Assembly (NCBI GenBank): GCA_902762955.1
Contig: CACWQH010000022.1
Location: 1 to 39,825, forward strand
Length of the DNA stretch: 39,825 bases
Origin: an uncultured Lachnospiraceae bacterium
Lineage (GTDB): Bacteria > Bacillota > Clostridia > Lachnospirales > Lachnospiraceae
Direction: 5' to 3'
Part shown: positions 1-7,407 of the stretch, in pieces
How positions within the stretch are numbered: the first letter of the stretch is position 1
Layout: each line of letters opens with the position of its first letter
The notes under the pieces: model-generated
Told to the model about the DNA's origin: nothing
Seen by the model: only the letters and a program-made list of their open reading frames with translations
Databases searched by the model: none
Program-made: the position numbers and the translations under genes

Positions 1-50
1 TTTCGGCAACATTAAAGGAAACTGTCTCTCAAATACATAATTTATGACAT

Positions 51-99
51 AAAAAGGGGCCTCGCATAGATAAATTTAATTATCTAAAGCGACAGCCCC
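51..99 (-). terminator. Rho-independent terminator of the cytidylate-kinase-like gene
   Basis: Read on the minus strand this is a GGGGC...GCCCC hairpin with inner pairing CGC/GCG and TAGATA/TATCTA, followed by a T run (the AAAAA at 51-55). It lies just past the stop codon at 147. It shares the block CTGTCGC with the terminator at 1512-1564. The first 50 bases of the window show no gene I can support. Confidence 0.8.
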
Positions 100-146
100 G
101 TTTTCGTTGTTTAAAGTCACATTAAGTAATCTATTTATTTAATTAT

Positions 147-683
147 TTATTTTGTAGCAATATTTTTATTGCTTATAAGTTCTATGTAATCAATCAGAAA
201 TTGCGTTGTGCCTTCGATACCGAGGCGGCTGCTGTTAATAGTCAGGTCATAGGTTGTTGCATCACTCCACTCGGATTCGGAATGGCTGTTGTGATAATTT
301 CGTCTGGTGCGGTCGTGACGCTTAATCTTATTGGTCGCCTCGCCCTCGGTTTCTATATTATATTTACGCTTTACACGTTTGATTCTGTCTTCTAAATCAG
401 CGGTTATAAATATACTTATTATATTGTATCTGTCTTTTAAGATTTCCTCTGCGCATCTTCCGACTACAACAAAAGATTCACGCTCGGCAGCTTTAGTTTT
501 TATGTAGTCAAATTGGAGTTCCTCAAGGGCACTTGTTGAAACATCCGGCTGGTCTTTAGCCATTTCGTCAAGAGCACTTCTGTCATACATCGTAAAACCA
601 AAATGTTCTGCGATTTCACGTGCAATTTCATGTCCGCCGCTTCCGTATTCTCTGCTGATTGTTATAATAATCTGATTCGCCAT
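147..683 (-). CDS. Cytidylate kinase-like family protein
   Basis: A 178-aa protein opening MANQIIITISREYGSGG, the P-loop region typical of the cytidylate-kinase-like family (AAA_26 type). This family binds a nucleotide, but its substrate is usually unknown. Other family-like segments are VVVGRCAEEIL, IFITADLEDRIKRV and an Arg/Lys-rich lid (KRHDRTRRNYHN). I chose the ATG at 683 because a GGGGG ribosome site lies just upstream and the P loop then starts at residue 11. An ATG 22 codons further up adds an unconserved tail. The length fits stand-alone Firmicute members. A terminator at 51-99 follows. The fold is fairly certain; true CMP kinase activity is not, since these proteins usually coexist with a real Cmk. 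Confidence 0.85.
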   Translation of the reverse strand: MANQIIITISREYGSGGHEIAREIAEHFGFTMYDRSALDEMAKDQPDVSTSALEELQFDYIKTKAAERESFVVVGRCAEEILKDRYNIISIFITADLEDRIKRVKRKYNIETEGEATNKIKRHDRTRRNYHNSHSESEWSDATTYDLTINSSRLGIEGTTQFLIDYIELISNKNIATK

Positions 684-750
684 AATATAACCCCCTTTGA
701 CTAAAAAATTTCGTAAGTTAATTTTATTATAAAATGACACTAAATGCAAT

Positions 751-789
751 TAAAAAATTAAAAGGGCAGGTACATATTTGCACCTGCCC
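751..789 (-). terminator. Rho-independent terminator after the small Asn/Gln-rich gene
   Basis: An 8-bp GC-rich stem (764-771 GGGCAGGT with 782-789 ACCTGCCC) has a long T-rich tract on the minus strand (751-763). It lies 17 bases past the stop codon of the minus-strand small gene at 806-946. Confidence 0.85.
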
Positions 790-805
790 CTGCTTTTGTA
801 TTTAA

Positions 806-946
806 CTAATCACAATTCTCTTGCTTGCTGTCCTTAGAATTGTTGCTCTGGTTGTTTGACTGATTGTTAGAACCTGCATTATTCTGGCTGTTAGTCTGGC
901 TGTTCTTGTTACCAGCCTGATTCTTTGACTGATTTTTAGATGACAT
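806..946 (-). CDS. Small Asn/Gln/Ser-rich protein (46 aa), unknown function
   Basis: A short reading frame with a perfect AAGGAGG ribosome site about 7 bases before its ATG at 946, ending in TAG, followed by a strong terminator at 751-789. It is therefore a complete monocistronic unit. The 46 residues are almost all N, Q, S, K and G with repeated N-Q-S units (MSSKNQSKNQAGNKNS at the start), one cysteine near the end and no hydrophobic segment. Nothing marks it as secreted. The composition recalls small spore or coat proteins and Gln/Asn-rich SASP-like peptides, but no signature is clear, so that is only a guess. The gene structure is well supported; the function is unknown. Confidence 0.7.
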   Translation of the reverse strand: MSSKNQSKNQAGNKNSQTNSQNNAGSNNQSNNQSNNSKDSKQENCD

Positions 947-1113
947 GTCTATTCCTCCTTAATATATCAGTGCATCAGCATATATATGCACCTTAGATAT
1001 GTTTTAGGTTATAAAGTAATAACCTTTACACTCTAATTATGGACATATATTAAAAGGAATATACATCAATTGGTAAATTTTTTTGATATAAAGCATCTGC
1101 TTAAAATCATAGG

Positions 1114-1422
1114 TTATCTGTGTCTTGTCAAAGCACCTCTGTAATTTGCCAGACCGCCCACAGCATTTAATACATTATATCCCATATCAGATAAAATACG
1201 TGCAGCCATCATGCTTCCACCACCATTTTCACAATAAACAAGTATTACCTTATTTTTTGGTAAGCCAACCTTTCCGTTTTTTATATCTGAAAGAGGCAGA
1301 TTGATAGCCATTGGTATATGACCCTTTGCGAATTCTTCCACTTCTCTTACGTCTACTATTATTCCTTCGTTATTGATTGCTTCATTCATGATGTTCCTAA
1401 TATTAATATTACGAAATCTCAA
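1114..1422 (-). CDS. Rhodanese-like domain protein (TTG start)
   Basis: A single-domain rhodanese of 102 aa. It shows the family's VDVREVEEFAKGHIPMAINLPL region and the active-site loop YCENGGGSMMAARIL with its catalytic cysteine, then DMGYNVLNAVGGL. Such proteins move sulfane sulfur or act in thiol chemistry; the acceptor is unknown. I place the start at a TTG (1422) because AAGGAGG at 1430-1436 sits about 7 bases upstream. An ATG at 1449 would bury that ribosome site inside the coding sequence. No signal peptide is present. The 947-1113 stretch downstream of this gene shows no further gene. Its neighbours give no functional clue. Confidence 0.85.
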   Translation of the reverse strand: MRFRNINIRNIMNEAINNEGIIVDVREVEEFAKGHIPMAINLPLSDIKNGKVGLPKNKVILVYCENGGGSMMAARILSDMGYNVLNAVGGLANYRGALTRHR

Positions 1423-1511
1423 AATGTCCGCCTCCTTGAAAATAATCATCTACTTTAAAATATTCATTACATTTGTATAATGATACAAAGTTAAATATAA
1501 AATAATTGGTA

Positions 1512-1564
1512 CAAAAAAAGAGCTGTCGCACTAAATATGCTAAATGCAATTAGTACGCAGCTCT
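1512..1564 (-). terminator. Rho-independent terminator (CTGTCGC type)
   Basis: A minus-strand hairpin pairing 1520-1525 GAGCTG with 1558-1563 CAGCTC and, inside, 1530-1534 ACTAA with 1550-1554 TTAGT, followed by seven T's (the A run at 1513-1519). It ends transcription of the decayed minus-strand unit at 1578-2802. It shares AGCTGTCGC with the terminator at 51-99. Confidence 0.8.
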
Positions 1565-1577
1565 ATATTTTATTTGG

Positions 1578-1690
1578 TTATGCTTTTATTTCATGTAATT
1601 CTCTTTTGAGATTTGTGATAATATTATCCTTTTCTGCAATGATTTTATCTTTTCTTCAATGATTGCCTTGCTTTTAGCTTGTTCATTTTC
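1578..1690 (-). pseudogene. 3' remnant of a coiled-coil protein, one-base frameshift
   Basis: Directly after the DUF5648-type gene's TGA, the minus strand encodes AKSKAIIEEK. After a missing base near 1635 it resumes as IIAEKDNIITNLKRELHEIKA and then TAA at 1578. With one base restored this is a continuous Glu/Lys-rich coiled coil with an IIxEKDxII repeat. Such tails are common at the C-terminus of Rpn/PD-(D/E)XK transposase-like nucleases in this bacterial group; that link is inference from composition. No catalytic domain is left. It appears to be the stump of a gene replaced or overrun by the neighbouring repeat gene. Confidence 0.4.
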
Positions 1691-2802
1691 CACCGTACCA
1701 TGCAATTCCTTCATCACGCCATCCTAATTTTTTAAGATTATCTCTTTCTGCTGCGTTTGTGGTATAGTGATGTGAGCCTGCCTTGGCATTTGGATTATAT
1801 AATCGATATAACGGCTGTCCTTCATTACCTGTTGAATACCAACCTATACCTTCATATCTCCAGCCAACCTTTACAAGATTATCTTTTTCTGCTGCGCTTG
1901 TAGTATAATGATGATCTCCGGCATTTGGATTGTATAATCTGTACACTGGTGTATCGGAGGTCACAGGTGCGTTCCATGCAATACCCTCATATTTCCAACC
2001 TACATTTACGAGATTGTTTTTCTCTGCTTCGTTTGCAGTGTAGAAATGCTCTCCTGAATTCGGATTGTAGAGGCGATACATTGAGGAATATGTTACTGCT
2101 GGAAAATTAAAATATTCAATCGTTGAATACCAACCTATACCTTGCTTTTCTTTAACTATATCTCCATCATTATCATACTCATACTCTATTTCAGATGAAA
2201 ATTCGGGATATTTATAATATCCTTTTATTATATTTCCTTTGTCATCATATTCATACTCATTTTCATATGTTTCTGTATGTATTAAACCATCTGAACCATA
2301 ATATGTTTCTTTTGTCTTATTTCCAACAGCATCATACTCATATTCATATGTGTGTATATTAACCGTATTAACATAATACTCATAATAAATTTCTTTTATA
2401 ATATTTCCATTTGAATCATATTCATATATAACCTCACGATAATCAAGTCCATATATTGATTCAATAGTATCATCATGAGTCCATATACTTTTTACAATAT
2501 TACCTTCTGAATCATACTCATATGTTTCATAATAACCTGATTCTGAGCCATCCTCATTACAATATTTAGCTCTTACACACTTACCTGTAGAATCATATTC
2601 GTACACCATGTAAACAATATCTGTTCTTTGACTTTCTATGTTAAATGTAAACTTTATAAGATATATCAATAGCAGTCTCATCTGTTTCAGTCAACTCAAT
2701 ATCCGATTCATTTTCTGCCATTACATCAATGACATAAAAACCTCCATTAAAAATAAACATTGCTGCACAAGCTGTAAATGCCATAAATTTTTTTAATCTC
2801 AT
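1683..2802 (-). pseudogene. Secreted RHS-like/DUF5648 repeat protein, frameshifted near its N-terminus
   Basis: The frame from ATG 2802 (ribosome site CAGGAGGA) encodes MRLKKFMAFTACAAMFIF, a signal peptide, then an acidic stretch, and stops at TAA 2641. The body continues one base out of frame (open from 2681 to TGA at 1683). It holds about six YEYDxxGNIxKE repeats resembling RHS/YD repeats, then three ~37-residue repeats of the form YRLYNPNxGEHxYTxxxAEKxNLxxxGWxYEGIAW (DUF5648 type, found in clostridial surface proteins). The shift lies between 2641 and 2681. The body has no good start of its own, so I read this as one exported protein broken by a recent frameshift. Programmed shifting or a sequencing error are alternatives. 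It faces the XRE gene across shared operators. Confidence 0.75.
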
Positions 2803-2826
2803 TTATATTCCTCCTGAACAAAATTT

Positions 2827-2913
2827 AACTGTATAGCTATATTTTAGCCTATACAGTTTATTTTATGTTAGCATAATTGCCTATACAATTCAAGTATAAT
2901 TTTATTGTATAGG
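2827..2913. promoter_or_regulatory. Two perfect inverted repeats, likely XRE operators
   Basis: In the divergent gap AACTGTATAG (2827-2836) is repeated inverted as CTATACAGTT (2849-2858), and CCTATACAAT (2880-2889) as ATTGTATAGG (2904-2913). Both are perfect 10-bp arms sharing the half-site TGTATAG, so four half-sites flank a TATAAT box at 2895-2900. The arrangement suggests cooperative binding by the adjacent XRE regulator, repressing itself and the divergent secreted-protein gene. Confidence 0.7.
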
Positions 2914-2923
2914 TGGTGATTGA

Positions 2924-3256
2924 ATGGACTATTATAAGATAGGACAGCGCATAAGAAAAATAAGGAAAGCATGTGGTCTGTCACAGGAAGAACTTGCAGA
3001 AAAAGTCGGTATATCAGTTACACATATGAGCCATATAGAAACTGGCAATACAAAGTTAAGTCTTCCGGTTCTTGTTGATATATCGAAGATACTACAAGTT
3101 TCTACTGATGAACTGCTATACGATAAACCTTATTCAGACAAAACTCAAATAAAACAGGAAATATCCTCACTAATTGATTCTTGTTCAGAAAAAGAAGCCA
3201 AAATACTGATTGAAACAATCAAATCACTAAAAAAAAGTTTCGATAAATATTCATAA
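2924..3256 (+). CDS. XRE-family transcriptional regulator
   Basis: A 110-aa regulator with an N-terminal Cro/C1-type helix-turn-helix over residues 6-62 (IGQRIRKIRKACGLSQEELA, then the recognition helix SVTHMSHIETG and SLPVLVDISKILQVSTDELL). A ~45-residue C-terminal helical tail probably dimerises. The start has a GGTGGTGA site just upstream. It is transcribed away from the secreted repeat-protein gene, and the gap holds four TGTATAG half-sites, so autoregulation and control of that neighbour are likely. It is a single gene, closed off by the long palindrome at 3292. No phage or plasmid genes sit next to it. Confidence 0.9.
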   Translation: MDYYKIGQRIRKIRKACGLSQEELAEKVGISVTHMSHIETGNTKLSLPVLVDISKILQVSTDELLYDKPYSDKTQIKQEISSLIDSCSEKEAKILIETIKSLKKSFDKYS

Positions 3257-3291
3257 ATATAATCAATATGTATGTATTTTTGTATGTGTTA

Positions 3292-3567
3292 CGGGCGTGA
3301 GCCTTGTCACAAACAATAAGTAATGTGAAAGGGTATAATGAGAAGACAGGTAGAGAATAATTAACCCGATTTGCGTAAAATCAATAGCGAAAATTCTTTA
3401 TGAGGTGCGTTAAAAAAATCGAACTGTTTGAGCAAAGCGAGTTTTCGATTTTTAGCACCTATAAAGAATTTGAGCGCATTGATTTAGCAAATCGATGGTT
3501 TGTTCTCTACCTGTCTTCTTATTATATCCTTTCATATAGTAATAAAATGTGACAAGGCTTACGCCCG
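3292..3567. repeat. Long palindromic element E1 (covarying family)
   Basis: A 276-nt nearly continuous inverted repeat. The outer arms CGGGCGTGAGCCTTGTCAC and GTGACAAGGCTTACGCCCG are followed inward by GAAGACAGGTAGAGAA/TTCTCTACCTGTCTTC, GATTTGC/GCAAATC, AAATTCTTTAT/ATAAAGAATTT and AAAAATCGA/TCGATTTTT. It closes on the tip TTTGAGCAAAGCGAGTTT. The blocks CCCGATTTGCGTAAAATCA, the tip, and CATTGATTTAGCAAATCGAT recur in the element at 18237-18553, although the stems there differ. It starts 36 bases after the XRE stop codon and ends 27 bases before the next promoter. There is no T tract, no transposase and no plausible coding frame. Confidence 0.85.
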
Positions 3568-3593
3568 CGCCACGCCCCGCAACATATAAATCC

Positions 3594-3622
3594 TTGACAC
3601 TATATCGCAAGACATTTAAAAT
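3594..3622 (+). promoter_or_regulatory. Sigma-A type promoter for the THUMP methyltransferase gene
   Basis: TTGACA at 3594-3599 and TAAAAT at 3617-3622, separated by 17 bases, lie 42 bases before the start codon at 3664 and just past palindrome E1. Confidence 0.75.
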
Positions 3623-3663
3623 AATATGGATAATGCGTATTTATAAATAGAAGGGTAAAATAT

Positions 3664-4848
3664 ATGGATAAAAATGAATTTGAGTTTATTGCACCGTGCC
3701 ATTTCGGACTGGAGTCGGTGCTTAAAAAAGAGATAATTGAACTTGGATATGAGATAGTTTCCGTGGAGGACGGCAGAGTTACCTTTAAGGGGGATGAAAC
3801 CGTTATTCCGCGTGCCAATATATTTATAAGAACTGCCGAAAGAATCCTTTTAAAGATGGGAAGCTTTAAGGCGGTTACCTTCGATGAGCTTTTTGAGGGT
3901 ACGAAGGCCCTTGCGTGGGAGGAGTATCTTCCGAGGAATGCGAAGTTTTGGGTGACTAAGGCGACTACCAATAAGAGTGCACTTTTTTCGGGAAGTTCTA
4001 TACAGTCGATTGTAAAAAAGGCTATAGTGGACAGGATGAAGCAGACCTACCATATAAATCATTTTGAAGAGGACGGAGACGAGTATCCTATAAGGGTATT
4101 TATATTTAAGGATATGGTTTCCATAGGCATCGATACCTCCGGAACCTCGCTGCATAAGCGTGGGTACAGGCAGCTTGTGGGTAAGGCACCGATTTCGGAA
4201 ACGCTTGCATCTGCACTTCTTATGCTTACGCCCTGGAATAAGGACAGGGTACTGGTCGATCCGTTTTGCGGAAGCGGTACATTTCCGATTGAGGCGGCAA
4301 TGATAGGGGCCAATATCGCGCCGGGCATGAACCGTGAGTTTACTGCGGACTCCTGGGATAAGGTTATTCCTAAAAAGATTTGGTATAACGCATATGATGA
4401 GGCTCATGATGTGATTAGAAAAGATATTGAAATGAACATTCAGGGGTATGATCTGGACCCTGAAATTGTAAAATGTGCCATGACCAATGCGCGTGAGGCA
4501 GGAGTGGATAAGTACATTCATTTTCAGGCAAGGGATGTTAAGGAGCTTTCCAATCCAAAGCATTACGGATTTATAATAACCAATCCACCGTATGGTGAAA
4601 GACTTGAGGACAGGAAGGATCTGCCGGAGCTTTATCGGACCATAGGTGAGAGCTTTGCAAGACTTTCGGACTGGTCCATGTATCTTATAACCTCATATGA
4701 TGAGGCGGAGAAATATATAGGAAGAAAGGCTGATAAGAACAGGAAGATTTATAACGGAATGATTAAATCATATTTTTATCAGTTTATGGGACCCAAGCCA
4801 CCGGGAAAAGATAAGGATAACAGACATGCAGATGAGCATAATATCTAA
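3664..4848 (+). CDS. THUMP-domain class I SAM-dependent RNA methyltransferase (RlmL/YpsC type)
   Basis: A 394-aa enzyme. Residues ~1-165 hold the ferredoxin-like and THUMP RNA-binding part (opening FEFIAPCHFGLESVLKKEI), and ~166-385 the Rossmann methyltransferase. The SAM loop is VDPFCGSGTFPIEAA and the catalytic motif is TNPPYGERL, as in N2-guanine methyltransferases. By family it should make m2G in 23S rRNA, as the N-terminal half of E. coli RlmL (G2445) does; the exact base is inferred. The length matches Firmicute YpsC proteins, which lack the RlmK half. It has its own promoter at 3594-3622, and the secreted protease gene follows after 54 bases, possibly cotranscribed. Confidence 0.92.
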   Translation: MDKNEFEFIAPCHFGLESVLKKEIIELGYEIVSVEDGRVTFKGDETVIPRANIFIRTAERILLKMGSFKAVTFDELFEGTKALAWEEYLPRNAKFWVTKATTNKSALFSGSSIQSIVKKAIVDRMKQTYHINHFEEDGDEYPIRVFIFKDMVSIGIDTSGTSLHKRGYRQLVGKAPISETLASALLMLTPWNKDRVLVDPFCGSGTFPIEAAMIGANIAPGMNREFTADSWDKVIPKKIWYNAYDEAHDVIRKDIEMNIQGYDLDPEIVKCAMTNAREAGVDKYIHFQARDVKELSNPKHYGFIITNPPYGERLEDRKDLPELYRTIGESFARLSDWSMYLITSYDEAEKYIGRKADKNRKIYNGMIKSYFYQFMGPKPPGKDKDNRHADEHNI

Positions 4849-4902
4849 ATGACGGATGATTTAAAAGTGTTATAGAATAATTAAAATATCAGGATTGATT
4901 TT

Positions 4903-6636
4903 ATGAAAAAGATACTTGTATTTTTTGCGGCCATAGCTGCAATATTTACAATTACATATTTTGCGACAAGGAAACAGGTTGTTATGATAGATATGTCGGA
5001 TGATTTTTCCGAATGTGCCGCCGGATTTAAAAGCGATATGGTTGACAGATTAAATGATGATCTTATCGTAACCATAAACGGAATAAGCATAGAGGAATTC
5101 GGCTTTGATTATTATGTAAGCGATACAATGAAGCTGGTTGTGGAGGCGGATTTTTTAAAAAGCCTGTTAAATGCTTCGGTACAGGAGTATCCTGACGGCA
5201 GACTGCTTGTGATGAAGGGTGAAAATAAGCTTGAGTTTAAAGTGGGAAAAGATGATGCTTTGTTAAACGGTCAGGAGGACATAAAACTTGAAAACGAGGT
5301 TGATAAAGCTTCGGATAGCGATAAGATTATGGTTCCGCTGGATGAGGTTTCAAAATATCTCGGATACAGCACAGACTACTATTATTATGATAATCATATC
5401 GACCTTGCATTAACAGGCAGGGAGCGGGCATTGCCTTCGAGTTATGATATGAGAGATTATGGCAGAGTCACCGAAGTAAGGGATCAGGGAAGATATGGTA
5501 CCTGCTGGGCATTTGCTTCGCTGGGTGCCCTTGAGACCACACTCCTGCCTAAGGAGTACTGTGTATTTTCAACGGATAACATGACACTCACTAACAGCTA
5601 CAATCTTGATATCGATATAGGCGGCGAACATACCATGAGTATTGCATATCTTGCGGCATGGCAGGGACCTGTATATGAGAAGGATGATCCTTACGGTGAT
5701 GGTAAGACGGACGATTCCTTAAAAGCTGTAAAGCATCTGGAGGAGGCACTTATAATAAATGATAAGGATATGGACATTTTAAAGAGTGCGATTTTCAGAT
5801 ATGGTGCGGTTGAGACTTCAATTTATTGTCAGATGGAATATGTAGACAGTGTATCTATGTATTACTCAAGGGAGAATGCTGCTTACTATTATGATGGTGA
5901 TGAGGGCGCAAATCATGACGTGGTAGTCGTTGGATGGGATGATAATTTTCCAAAGGAAAACTTTACCATAGAGCCAAAGGGCGATGGTGCGTTTATCTGT
6001 AAAAACAGCTGGGGCGAAGAGTTTGGCGAAGACGGTTATTTTTACGTTTCTTACTATGATAATGTAATCTGCAATAAATCCGTTGTCTATACCAAGGTTG
6101 GCGAGGCTGATAATTTTGATAAGATTTATCAGTCGGATCTGCTCGGCTGGGTCGGACTTATGGGCTTTAATAAAGAGGATGCTTTTTTTGCAAATGTTTA
6201 TGAGACAGATGAAAATGAAGAACTTGAGGCCGTTTCATTTTATGCAACAGACAAGGATACCAGCTTTGAGGTCTATCTGGTTCAGAATTATAAGGATGAA
6301 AGCTCCTTTGATAACAGGGAGTTACTTGCTTCGGGAAGTATGAAATATGCCGGCTATTATACTGTAAGGATACCTGAGCCTGTACGACTTTCCGACAAGA
6401 GTAAATATGCCGTAGTCGTTAAGATCCACACGCCAAAGGCTATACATCCGATAGCCATAGAGTATGATGTGGATGAGAGAACAGAGAATTTTGATATAAC
6501 AGATGGAGAGGGCTATATAAGCCTTTACGGAGAAAGCTGGCACAGCGCCGAGAAAACCCAGAACTGTAATGTCTGTTTAAAGGCATTTACAAATTATGTG
6601 TCTGATGGTGATGAGGAAGAGATAGATAAGGAATAA
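4903..6636 (+). CDS. Secreted C1 (papain-like) peptidase with copper-amine-oxidase-like and lectin-like domains
   Basis: A 577-aa protein with an uncleaved-anchor-like or signal helix at residues 3-21. A ~45-170 region resembles the copper-amine-oxidase N-terminal domain often used as a wall/surface module (LIVTINGISIEEF, MVPLDEVSKYLGY). The papain domain covers ~178-400, and a C-terminal beta domain of the 'lectin-like' kind seen in clostridial C1 proteases covers ~405-565. All catalytic residues are visible: Gln195 and Cys201 in DQGRYGTCWAF, His338 in NHDVVVVGWDD and Asn368 in KNSWGEEFGEDGY. It is therefore probably an active extracellular cysteine protease; the substrate is unknown. The sequence is rich in Asp/Glu and Tyr. 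The ribosome site is weak (CAGGATTG). Confidence 0.9.
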   Translation: MKKILVFFAAIAAIFTITYFATRKQVVMIDMSDDFSECAAGFKSDMVDRLNDDLIVTINGISIEEFGFDYYVSDTMKLVVEADFLKSLLNASVQEYPDGRLLVMKGENKLEFKVGKDDALLNGQEDIKLENEVDKASDSDKIMVPLDEVSKYLGYSTDYYYYDNHIDLALTGRERALPSSYDMRDYGRVTEVRDQGRYGTCWAFASLGALETTLLPKEYCVFSTDNMTLTNSYNLDIDIGGEHTMSIAYLAAWQGPVYEKDDPYGDGKTDDSLKAVKHLEEALIINDKDMDILKSAIFRYGAVETSIYCQMEYVDSVSMYYSRENAAYYYDGDEGANHDVVVVGWDDNFPKENFTIEPKGDGAFICKNSWGEEFGEDGYFYVSYYDNVICNKSVVYTKVGEADNFDKIYQSDLLGWVGLMGFNKEDAFFANVYETDENEELEAVSFYATDKDTSFEVYLVQNYKDESSFDNRELLASGSMKYAGYYTVRIPEPVRLSDKSKYAVVVKIHTPKAIHPIAIEYDVDERTENFDITDGEGYISLYGESWHSAEKTQNCNVCLKAFTNYVSDGDEEEIDKE

Positions 6637-6748
6637 ATTGATAAAGATAAAAAGAATTATTATATGGCTGTTATAGATTGATGGCATACATGGGATATCG
6701 TTCATAAAAAAATAACGTATAGATATTAGAAAGCAGAGGTACTTAAAA

Positions 6749-7339
6749 ATGAAAAAGATTATATTTGCAACCGGAAATGAAGATAAGATGAAGGAAATCA
6801 GGATGATTCTTGCGGATGAGGACTATGAGATTTTATCTATGAAGCAGGCAGGAATTGATATAGATATAGTTGAGGACGGTAAGACCTTTGAAGAAAATGC
6901 CATTATAAAGGCTACTGCAATTTCAAAGGTTAAGGAAGCAGAGGGCTGCATCGTGCTTGCGGATGACAGTGGACTTGAGATTGATTATCTTGGCGGAGAG
7001 CCGGGCATCTATTCCGCAAGGTATGAGGGTGTTGATACACCTTATGAAATTAAAAATCGTATAATACTTGACAGACTTAAGGGCGTACCGGATGAAGAAA
7101 GGTCTGCACGCTTTGTATGTGCTATAGCGATTGCATATCCGGATGGCAGAGTCGATACCAGAAGGGGTACCATCGAAGGAAGGATTGCCTATGAGCCTGC
7201 CGGTGAAAACGGTTTTGGTTATGATCCTATATTTTATGTTCCTGAACTGGGTAAGACTACTGCAGAGCTTGATCCCGTGGAGAAAAATAATCTCAGCCAC
7301 AGAGGAAATGCGCTTCGTGCAATTAAAGAGATTATATAA
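6749..7339 (+). CDS. rdgB: XTP/dITP diphosphatase (RdgB/HAM1)
   Basis: A 196-aa enzyme that hydrolyses non-canonical purine nucleotides (dITP, XTP) to monophosphates and keeps them out of DNA and RNA. Family marks are IIFATGNEDKMKEI at the N-terminus, EDGKTFEENAIIKA, the metal and substrate region VLADDSGLEIDYLGGEPGIYSARY, GFGYDPIFYVPELGKTTAEL and NNLSHRGNALRAI at the C-terminus. The length is standard. The next gene is a YfcE/MJ0936-type phosphodiesterase, a pairing common in Clostridia, and the two are very likely one operon. Confidence 0.95.
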   Translation: MKKIIFATGNEDKMKEIRMILADEDYEILSMKQAGIDIDIVEDGKTFEENAIIKATAISKVKEAEGCIVLADDSGLEIDYLGGEPGIYSARYEGVDTPYEIKNRIILDRLKGVPDEERSARFVCAIAIAYPDGRVDTRRGTIEGRIAYEPAGENGFGYDPIFYVPELGKTTAELDPVEKNNLSHRGNALRAIKEII

Positions 7340-7407
7340 GCAATTTATGTACAAGTAAATTATTTTATTTTTTGATTTTGGTGTTTGTGAGGTTTAAAAA
7401 AAGTACT

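Noticed and set aside
3850-4563. A 237-codon minus-strand frame opposite the THUMP methyltransferase gene
   Set aside because: It is antisense to a clear, conserved enzyme, rich in Arg/His/Cys/Leu as expected of a shadow frame, and has no ribosome site.
7372-7407. Upstream start of the metallophosphoesterase
   Set aside because: The added 12 residues match nothing in the family, whose members begin at the MRILVVSDSHG position.
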